Assembly: GCA_902773365.1 (NCBI GenBank)
Contig: CACYEG010000001.1
Location: forward strand, 1 to 5,652
Reading direction: 5' to 3'
Length of the DNA stretch: 5,652 bases
Source: an uncultured Erysipelotrichaceae bacterium
GTDB lineage: Bacteria > Bacillota_I > Bacilli_A > RF39 > UBA660
The notes under the pieces are model-generated. The model did no database searches, was not told the DNA's origin, and saw nothing but the letters and a program-made list of their open reading frames with translations. The position numbers were made by a program, and so were the translations under genes. This document shows positions 1 through 5,652 of this stretch, one piece after another (position 1 is the first letter of the stretch; each line of letters starts with the position of its first letter).

Positions 1-1
1 A

Positions 2-733
2 GGGAAATTATCTAGTGAAGATATCGAAAGTATGGAAAGAATAAAGGCCTTTATTGATCAATTCAGAGAAACTATGTTGATATCACTTTTGGAGGGAAAT
101 CTACACTCAAACGACGTAAGAATTACTGATGATAAAATTTCTGCAATAGTTGAGCTAACTTTAAATAGAAACTATTCGCTAGCATATTTTTTGTCTCAAT
201 CTTTAGGATATGAAAATAATTTATTTTCATTGAAAAGGTTTTTAGCATTTTATCATCACTATGTTTTTGGTACAATTAAGGAGAGTTCCCGTAGAAAAAA
301 TACAAATACGGAACTTTGGATGGTGATATTATCTAAACGGTATAGAGTTTTAAAGGAAATATATTCTGCACCAAACATCGCAAGATACTTAAGTAATGGA
401 GCACAATATAAACAAAAAATTGATCCAATGAAAAAAATAATAGAAGAATTGCTAAAATTAGAAAGTATGACAAAAGAGGAAATTTTAGCGTATGCTGAAG
501 AAACTAGTCATCAAGAAGGTGAAAGCGAGGAACTATACGACATGATTTTAAATGGAGAATTCATTAGAGCATATAAACAGTTATCCCAAAGCGACGATAA
601 TGAAAACAAAAAGATGCGTTTCTTATTAGAGATGATTTATGATGCTGTTATGGGGAATGTCATGGATCCTCTTAACCCTTCCCATGCTTTAGTTTTACAA
701 AGTATGAAAAATATAAAGCAACTAAACCAATAA
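2..733 (+). CDS. Uncharacterised helical protein, 5'-truncated by the window edge
   Basis: I do not recognise this protein and assign no function. The frame is open from base 2. The first ATG, at 32, has ten open codons before it and no Shine-Dalgarno, so the true start is probably upstream and this is a C-terminal part (233 residues from that ATG, ending in TAA at 731-733). It is soluble-looking and rich in Lys, Glu, Leu and Ile, with no transmembrane stretch. It appears almost wholly alpha-helical: a Tyr/Phe-rich block (about residues 46-80 from the ATG, with SLAYFLSQSLGY and FLAFYHHYVF), a basic turn (SSRRKN, about 85-90), charged helices around 130-160, and ELYDMILNGEFIRAYKQL near 167-184. 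The last resembles a TPR-type helix pair, which is only a resemblance. It has no methyltransferase motif and no L7/L12 features, so it is neither of the usual rpoB-upstream genes of Bacilli. Codon use matches its neighbours. It ends 56 bases before the rpoB promoter, with no clear terminator between. Confidence 0.8.
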   Translation, partial: GKLSSEDIESMERIKAFIDQFRETMLISLLEGNLHSNDVRITDDKISAIVELTLNRNYSLAYFLSQSLGYENNLFSLKRFLAFYHHYVFGTIKESSRRKNTNTELWMVILSKRYRVLKEIYSAPNIARYLSNGAQYKQKIDPMKKIIEELLKLESMTKEEILAYAEETSHQEGESEELYDMILNGEFIRAYKQLSQSDDNENKKMRFLLEMIYDAVMGNVMDPLNPSHALVLQSMKNIKQLNQ

Positions 734-789
734 AGGATCTTAATCATAAATCTTAATAAAAGAGAATTAATACTAGGCAATTATTCCAT

Positions 790-819
790 TTGACATTTCA
801 TATAAAACTATGGTATATT
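790..819 (+). promoter_or_regulatory. Promoter P1 of rpoBC (sigma-A type, extended -10)
   Basis: A perfect -35 box TTGACA at 790-795 is followed after 18 bp by TATATT at 814-819 (5 of 6 to TATAAT). A TG at 811-812 gives an extended -10 (TGGTATATT), which offsets the slightly long spacer. Transcription would start near 826, leaving a leader of about 184 bases before rpoB. The region just upstream is AT-rich and could help alpha-subunit binding. This is the strongest promoter match I see by eye, and its place between the upstream gene and rpoB makes it the likely main promoter of the rpoBC unit. Confidence 0.8.
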
Positions 820-905
820 TATTTTGTTGAAAGTGTAGGTTGAAAATTTCTCGAGTTATAAATATATCTTTGAGTTGTTTTTTGCGCATTTTAATTACTT
901 TTTTG

Positions 906-934
906 TTGACTTTTAAAAGGTATGCTAGTAAAAT
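906..934 (+). promoter_or_regulatory. Possible second promoter P2 of rpoBC
   Basis: TTGACT (906-911, 5 of 6) and TAAAAT (929-934, 5 of 6) are separated by the optimal 17 bp. Transcription would begin near 941, giving a leader of about 69 bases. There is no TG extension, and AT-rich DNA yields chance -10 boxes, so confidence is moderate. With P1 it would make a tandem pair, a common layout for highly expressed, growth-regulated genes. Confidence 0.5.
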
Positions 935-994
935 TATAAATTGGTGGCATATCTTTTTATATTATTTAAAAATCCTGCCCAAAAAATACTGCAT

Positions 995-1002
995 AGGGGT
1001 GA
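995..1002 (+). promoter_or_regulatory. Ribosome-binding site that fixes the rpoB GTG start
   Basis: AGGGGTGA pairs with the 3' end of 16S rRNA over seven bases if one G-U pair is allowed. It lies 7 bases before the GTG at 1010. The in-frame ATG at 1022 would be 19 bases away, too far. GTG at 1010 is therefore the better start and gives the N-terminus MAYKMKKFG. Confidence 0.85.
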
Positions 1003-1009
1003 AGAATAA

Positions 1010-4000
1010 GTGGCTTACAAAATGAAGAAATTTGGAGACCATAGAGAAAGAGTAAATTTCTCTAAAACAAAGAACACTTTAGAGTTGTCTAACTTACTCG
1101 AAGTGCAAAAGAAATCCTATGAGGATTTCCTAACAAATGGGATAAAGGAAACTTTCGAAGACCTATTTCCGGTAGAATCGTTCACTGGAAATATTTCACT
1201 TGAATTTGGTGATTATTCGTTCGATGAACCTAAATATTCCGTAAAAGAATCTAAAGAAAGGGCTGTTACTTATAGTGCTCCATTAAAAGTACAAGCACGT
1301 GTATATTTAAATGAAACGGGCGAAGTAAAAGAGCAGGAAATATTTTTGGGTGACTTGCCTCTAATGACTGATTCGGGAACTTTTATCATAAATGGTGTTG
1401 AAAGGGTAATCCAATCACAATTAGTGCGTAGCCCAAGTATCTATTTTTCTAGTGTAATAGACAAAAATGGTAGACCTGTAATATCTGGACAAATAATACC
1501 TAATAAGGGTACTTGGCTAGAATTCGAGCAAGATGCAAGAGACGTACTATATATAAGAATAGATAGAACTAGAAAAGTTCCGCTAACTACATTCTTAAGA
1601 GCATTAGGTCTTGGAAGCGATGAAGATATCGTTGGGCTTTTTGGTGAAAATCAATATATAGCTAACACTATAGAAAAAGATTCTACAAAAAATGTTGACG
1701 AAGCTTTAATCGAAATCTATGAAAAATTAAGACCAGGCGAACCAGCAACACTTGAAAGTGCTAAAAACCAACTTATGACTCAGTTCTTCGATAGATTCCG
1801 TTATGATTTGGCTAAAGTTGGAAGATATAAATATAATAAGAAATTAAATATATTAGATAGATTACTTGGCTGTAAAATTGCTGAAGATATAATAGATGAA
1901 AATGGTAAAGTCATCGTTAGTAAGGGAACGCTTATTACTAAAGAAATTCAAAACGAGTTGAAGCCTATTTTTGCTAATGGATATAACAAAAAAGAAGTAA
2001 CAATTAACGAAGACTTGGATAAATATAATGTAATTCAAACAGTTATGGTTTACGATAAACAAGATGACGAAAAGACTGTTAAAATAATCGGTAATGATCA
2101 ATCTATTGATGAAAAAAGACTTACAATATCTGATGTTTATGGTGCAGTAAGTTACTACTTAAATTTACTAGATGGTATTGGTTCAACTGATGAAATCGAC
2201 CATTTAGGTAATAGGCGCGTAAGACAAGTTGGTGAATTAATCGAGAACCAATTTAGAGTTGGTATGGCTCGTATGGAAAGAGTAATCAGGGAAAGGATGA
2301 CTACTCAAGAAATTGAGAATGTGACTCCTAAATCTTTAATTAATATTCGTCCGGTTACTGCAGCCTTAAAAGAATTCTTTGGATCAAGCCAATTATCGAA
2401 ATTTATGGATCAAGTAAACCCAATCGCGGAGCTTACTGATAAAAGGCGTTTATCGAGTCTTGGACCTGGCGGATTATCTCGTGATAGAGCAGGTATGGAG
2501 GTACGTGACGTTAACCCAAGCCATTATGGTAGAATTTGCCCAATCGAATCTCCAGAGGGAGCTAACATTGGTCTAATAGCTTCTTTAGCAGGGTATGCTA
2601 AAATTAACGAATACGGCTTTATAATGAGTCCATATAGAAAAGTCATAAACAAAAAATTGACTGATGAAATCGAATATTTAACTGCCGATGAAGAAAGTGA
2701 CTACTATATAACTCAAGCTACTAGTGAAGTTAATGAAGAAAACGAATTATGTGGTAAAGAAGTAGTAGCTCGTTTCAATGGAGAAGATATGCTTGTTTCT
2801 CCAGACAAAATCAATTATATCGACGTTTCTCCTAGTCAGATTGTATCGTTAACGACTAGTTTGATTCCATTCTTGGATCACGACGACGCTAAACGTGCAC
2901 TAATGGGATCTAACATGCAACGTCAAGCTGTACCTTTATTAAAAACTGAAGCTCCTTTTGTTGGAACTGGTGTTGAAGCAGCTGTCGCTAAATATTCCGG
3001 AAGCACTGTTGTAAGTAAAGCAGATGGTGTGGTCGAATATGTCGACTCTAAAAAGATCGTCGTTAAGAACGCTAAGGGTAAAGATACATACTATTTAACA
3101 GAATTCGAAAGAAGTAATGATGAAACATGTATTAACCAGACTCCTATAGTGAAAATAGGCGATAAGGTAAAACGTGGTGAAGTAATCGCAGATGGACCTA
3201 GTACTAATCAAGGCGAACTCGCACTTGGTAAAAATATGGTCGTTGCCTTCATGACATTTGATGGATATAACTATGAGGATGCCGTAATATTAAATGAAAA
3301 GCTCGTAAAAGACGATGCATTTACTTCAATTCATTTACAACACTATGAAATAGATTGTCGTGATACTAAACTAGGCCCAGAAGAAATTACACGCGATATT
3401 CCTAACGTCAGTGAAGAAGCTCGCAAAAACTTGGATAAAAACGGTATTATTAAGATAGGTACTGAAGTAAAGGAAAACGACATATTAGTTGGTAAAGTTA
3501 CGCCAAAGGGAGTACAAGAGTTATCTAGTGAAGAAAAACTATTACATGCAATATTCGGAGAAAAAACTCGTGAAGTTAGAGATACATCACTTAGGGTGCC
3601 TCATGGAACATATGGTATAGTTCACGACATTAAGGTATATACTAAAGAAAATTCTGATGAATTAGGAGCAGGTGTCTCTAAAGTCGTTAGAGTATACATA
3701 GTACAAAAACGTAAAATACAAGTCGGAGATAAAATGAGTGGTCGACATGGTAATAAAGGTGTAATATCTCTAGTATTACCAGAAGAAGATATGCCTTATC
3801 TACCAGATGGTCGCCCAGTAGATATCATGTTAAATCCAATGGGCGTACCTTCTCGTATGAACTTAGGACAAATTCTTGAATTACACTTAGGAATGGCTGC
3901 TAAAAACTTAGGTGTTTACACGGCAACACCAGTATTTGATGGTGCAAGTGTTGAAGAAATTCAAAAGATGATGAAGGATGCTAAAATTGACGATGATGGT

Positions 4001-4693
4001 AAAACTGTATTGATCAACGGACGTACTGGTGAACCATTTGAAAATAGAATTTCAGTTGGTGTCATGTATATGTTAAAACTACACCACATGGTTGATGATA
4101 AATTACATGCTCGTTCAACTGGACCATATAGTTTAGTTACACAACAACCACTTGGCGGTAAAGCACAATTTGGTGGTCAAAGATTCGGTGAGATGGAAGT
4201 TTGGGCATTATATGCTTATGGTGCAGCGCATATTTTACAAGAAATTATGACAGTTAAATCAGACGACGTTGTTGGTCGTGTCAAAGTATATGAAGCTTTA
4301 GTAAAAGGAAATAATATTGAACATGCTGGTATGCCAGAATCGTTTAGAGTATTGATAAAAGAACTACAAGCTTTAGGCTTAGACATTCAATTTATAGATA
4401 AAGATGATGTAGTACACGACTTAAAAGAATTAGAAGATGAAGAAGATAAAGAAGATAATTCCATTTCTATCGATGAAATTGATTCGAAGACACTTGAAAT
4501 GATGAATGAAGTTAATGAAAGAAAACTTGCTAAGAAAAATGGTGATATCTTAGCTGATGAAGAAAGTGAATCCGATGACTTCGATGATGAGAGTGAATTT
4601 GAAGACAGCACTGATATAGAAGAAATGGAAGAAGAATTCGAAAGCGAAGAAGATATCATAGATGATTTAAAGGAAATGGATGGTGAAGAATAA
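1010..4693 (+). CDS. rpoB: DNA-directed RNA polymerase subunit beta
   Basis: This is the beta subunit of RNA polymerase, which with beta' forms the catalytic cleft, binds the RNA 3' end and NTPs, and carries the flap contacting sigma region 4. It has 1227 residues (B. subtilis about 1193) and is complete. The protrusion and lobe occupy the N-terminal third (TYSAPLKVQARVYLN; TFIINGVERVI near 124-134). The rifampicin region is at 458-485, the fork and SPEGANIGL at 514-522, and MQRQAVP follows. The active-site GYNYEDA motif has E756/D757. The flap is at about 825-905 (SSEEKLLHAIFGEK). GDKMSGRHGNKG supplies K908 and K916, GVPSRMN supplies R949, and the clamp motif KLHARSTGPYSLVTQQP includes H1033. 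All these catalytic residues are conserved. Three rifampicin-pocket residues are unusual: Q135, K464 and D477 (E. coli V146, Q513 and H526). The last 98 residues (1130-1227) form an acidic tail with 47 Asp/Glu, about twice the Bacillus length. The GTG start is set by its Shine-Dalgarno. Identity is certain. Confidence 0.99.
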   Translation: MAYKMKKFGDHRERVNFSKTKNTLELSNLLEVQKKSYEDFLTNGIKETFEDLFPVESFTGNISLEFGDYSFDEPKYSVKESKERAVTYSAPLKVQARVYLNETGEVKEQEIFLGDLPLMTDSGTFIINGVERVIQSQLVRSPSIYFSSVIDKNGRPVISGQIIPNKGTWLEFEQDARDVLYIRIDRTRKVPLTTFLRALGLGSDEDIVGLFGENQYIANTIEKDSTKNVDEALIEIYEKLRPGEPATLESAKNQLMTQFFDRFRYDLAKVGRYKYNKKLNILDRLLGCKIAEDIIDENGKVIVSKGTLITKEIQNELKPIFANGYNKKEVTINEDLDKYNVIQTVMVYDKQDDEKTVKIIGNDQSIDEKRLTISDVYGAVSYYLNLLDGIGSTDEIDHLGNRRVRQVGELIENQFRVGMARMERVIRERMTTQEIENVTPKSLINIRPVTAALKEFFGSSQLSKFMDQVNPIAELTDKRRLSSLGPGGLSRDRAGMEVRDVNPSHYGRICPIESPEGANIGLIASLAGYAKINEYGFIMSPYRKVINKKLTDEIEYLTADEESDYYITQATSEVNEENELCGKEVVARFNGEDMLVSPDKINYIDVSPSQIVSLTTSLIPFLDHDDAKRALMGSNMQRQAVPLLKTEAPFVGTGVEAAVAKYSGSTVVSKADGVVEYVDSKKIVVKNAKGKDTYYLTEFERSNDETCINQTPIVKIGDKVKRGEVIADGPSTNQGELALGKNMVVAFMTFDGYNYEDAVILNEKLVKDDAFTSIHLQHYEIDCRDTKLGPEEITRDIPNVSEEARKNLDKNGIIKIGTEVKENDILVGKVTPKGVQELSSEEKLLHAIFGEKTREVRDTSLRVPHGTYGIVHDIKVYTKENSDELGAGVSKVVRVYIVQKRKIQVGDKMSGRHGNKGVISLVLPEEDMPYLPDGRPVDIMLNPMGVPSRMNLGQILELHLGMAAKNLGVYTATPVFDGASVEEIQKMMKDAKIDDDGKTVLINGRTGEPFENRISVGVMYMLKLHHMVDDKLHARSTGPYSLVTQQPLGGKAQFGGQRFGEMEVWALYAYGAAHILQEIMTVKSDDVVGRVKVYEALVKGNNIEHAGMPESFRVLIKELQALGLDIQFIDKDDVVHDLKELEDEEDKEDNSISIDEIDSKTLEMMNEVNERKLAKKNGDILADEESESDDFDDESEFEDSTDIEEMEEEFESEEDIIDDLKEMDGEE

Positions 4694-5652
4694 TGTTAGA
4701 TGTAAATAGCTTTAAAGGCATTAAAATTGCCATTGCAAGTCCTGAAAAAATTAGAGAATGGTCATATGGTGAGGTAAAAAAGCCAGAAACTATAAACTAT
4801 AGAACACTTCGTCCAGAACGTGATGGATTATTTTGTGAGAAAATTTTTGGACCAACCAAAGACTATGAGTGTGCGTGTGGTAAATATAAACGTTTACGTT
4901 ATAAAAACGTAGTCTGTGATAGATGTGGGGTAGAAGTAACTCGAGCTAAAGTTCGACGTGAACGTATGGGACATATCGAGCTTGCTTCACCTTGCTCTCA
5001 CATTTGGTTCTTTAAGGGTGTTCCATCTAAGATGGGATTAGTACTTGATATGAGTCCAAGGGAACTAGAAGAAGTAATATATTTTGTTAGCTATGTTGTA
5101 CTAGATCCTGGCAAAGCTCCATTAGAGGTTAAGCAAACATTATCAGATAAGGAATATCGTGCATACTACGAGAAATATGGCGATTCTTTCAAAGTTGGTA
5201 TGGGTGCAGAAGCCATTAAAGAGCTTTTAAGAAAAGTTGATGTAAAAAAAGAAATCGAGAGTATTAGAAAAGATTTAGAAAATGCTACAGGCCAAAAGAA
5301 AATTCGTCTTGGTAAGAGACTGGAATGTTTAGTTTCATTTGATGAATCTGGCAATAAACCCGAATGGATGATATTAGATGCAATTCCTGTAATTCCACCA
5401 GAATTAAGGCCAATGATTCAACTTGACGGTGGCCGTTTTGCTACAAGTGATTTAAATGATTTATATAGAAGAATAATAAATCGTAATAATCGTCTAAAAA
5501 AATTATTAGAATTAGGTGCACCTAGCATCATTGTACAAAATGAAAAGCGTATGCTTCAAGAAGCCGTTGACGCATTATTTGACAACGGAAGACGTGGAAG
5601 AAGTGTTACAGGTGCTGGAAATCGTCCTTTGAAATCACTTTCTAGTATGTTA
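4693..5652 (+). CDS. rpoC: DNA-directed RNA polymerase subunit beta', N-terminal 320 residues (3' end beyond window)
   Basis: This is the beta' subunit, the partner of RpoB in the core enzyme, which supplies the clamp, the sigma-binding coiled coil and the catalytic Mg-binding loop. The N-terminus MLDVNSFKGIKI and the next 300 residues follow B. subtilis RpoC closely. Visible parts are KPETINYRT, the zinc-binding site with all four cysteines (C60, C62, C75, C78), GVEVTRAKVRRERMGHIEL, the clamp helices, IPVIPPELRPM, and the conserved region LDGGRFATSDLNDLYRR leading into the clamp coiled coil that binds sigma (NRNNRLKKLLELGAPSI). The NADFDGD catalytic loop lies beyond the right edge, with no stop before it. 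The ATG shares its A with the rpoB stop (TAATG). A partial Shine-Dalgarno (GGTGA, 4682-4686) sits inside the rpoB 3' end, so translation is probably coupled. No promoter is seen at the junction. Identity is certain; only completeness cannot be judged. Confidence 0.99.
   Translation, partial: MLDVNSFKGIKIAIASPEKIREWSYGEVKKPETINYRTLRPERDGLFCEKIFGPTKDYECACGKYKRLRYKNVVCDRCGVEVTRAKVRRERMGHIELASPCSHIWFFKGVPSKMGLVLDMSPRELEEVIYFVSYVVLDPGKAPLEVKQTLSDKEYRAYYEKYGDSFKVGMGAEAIKELLRKVDVKKEIESIRKDLENATGQKKIRLGKRLECLVSFDESGNKPEWMILDAIPVIPPELRPMIQLDGGRFATSDLNDLYRRIINRNNRLKKLLELGAPSIIVQNEKRMLQEAVDALFDNGRRGRSVTGAGNRPLKSLSSML

Larger units (their letters stand above)
826..1009 (+). other. Untranslated leader of the rpoBC transcript (predicted)
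   Basis: This is the AT-rich stretch between the predicted P1 start and the rpoB GTG. It contains the second promoter, a possible weak hairpin (946-949 GGCA with 976-979 TGCC, plus an inner all-A/U stem 954-959 with 967-972) and the rpoB ribosome-binding site. I see no G+C-rich stem followed by a U run, so no intrinsic terminator or attenuator, and no recognisable ribosomal-protein leader or riboswitch. A 61-codon frame beginning with TTG at 840 runs through it but lacks a properly spaced ribosome-binding site and is not called as a gene. The 5' end depends on the promoter call. Confidence 0.6.

Noticed and set aside
737..757. Direct repeat of ATCTTAAT (737-744 and 750-757) upstream of P1
   Set aside because: Two 8-base AT-rich copies 13 bases apart are not in helical phase and are easily expected by chance; nothing links them to a regulator.
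734..789. Searched for a terminator after the upstream gene
   Set aside because: No G+C-containing stem with a following T run is present, so no intrinsic terminator is called; read-through into rpoBC is possible.
840..868. Third possible promoter, TTGAAA (840-845), 17 bp, TATATC (863-868)
   Set aside because: The -10 matches only 4 of 6 and lacks the conserved final T; it is weaker than the two promoters called and expected by chance in this AT-rich leader.
840..1025. A 61-codon frame with a TTG start, hydrophobic and Lys-rich, whose TGA overlaps the rpoB codon-5 ATG (ATGA)
   Set aside because: The AGG before its TTG is directly adjacent, too close to act as a ribosome-binding site. The proposed P2 lies inside it and its composition is what AT-rich leader DNA gives by chance. 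The clear Shine-Dalgarno at 995-1002 serves rpoB. A leader peptide cannot be wholly excluded.
1862..2101. Minus-strand frame of 79 codons within rpoB
   Set aside because: It lies entirely antisense to conserved rpoB sequence, is rich in Phe, Ile and Asn as expected from complementing Lys, Glu and Asp codons, and has no supporting signals.
4387..4659. Minus-strand Ser-rich frame of 90 codons
   Set aside because: It is the mirror of the acidic RpoB tail: GAA, GAT and similar codons read backwards give Ser, Ile, Phe and Leu codons. It is a composition artefact.
5166..5354. Minus-strand frame of 62 codons within rpoC
   Set aside because: It is antisense to conserved rpoC with no ribosome-binding site or recognisable product.

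Overview
The window is a low-GC (about one third G+C by eye) bacterial chromosome segment. It carries the genes for the two largest subunits of RNA polymerase, rpoB (complete) and rpoC (5' part), preceded by the 3' part of an unrecognised gene. Both polymerase proteins read most like Bacilli-type Firmicutes (Bacillota): the first 320 residues of RpoC follow the Bacillus subtilis sequence closely as I remember it, and RpoB has the short Firmicutes form without the large insertions of proteobacterial beta. The standard code works throughout, with TGG for Trp and no in-frame TGA. The AT-rich, TTA/AGA-rich codon use and the unusual rifampicin pocket would fit a deep or host-associated Bacilli/Mollicutes-related lineage, but that placement is inference.

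Layout: 1-733 is the 3' part of an all-helical protein I do not recognise, open at the left edge. Bases 734-1009 are intergenic and hold a strong sigma-A-type promoter (TTGACA, 18 bp, extended -10 TGGTATATT), a second weaker promoter about 116 bp downstream (TTGACT, 17 bp, TAAAAT), an AT-rich leader and a good Shine-Dalgarno. Bases 1010-4693 are rpoB (1227 aa, GTG start). Bases 4693-5652 are rpoC, sharing one base with the rpoB stop (TAATG) and running off the right edge.

rpoB and rpoC form one transcription unit driven from the intergenic promoters, and the one-base overlap suggests coupled translation of two subunits needed in equal amounts. The upstream gene is neither rplL nor the rsmC-like methyltransferase gene usual before rpoB in Bacilli, so the classic rplJL-rpoBC arrangement is interrupted or lost here.

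No new multi-gene system is visible. The most interesting signal is within RpoB. Three positions that confer rifampicin resistance when mutated in other bacteria carry non-standard residues (E. coli V146 to Q, Q513 to K, H526 to D), while the rest of the pocket and the catalytic residues are intact. This predicts natural rifamycin resistance. RpoB also has an unusually long acidic C-terminal tail.
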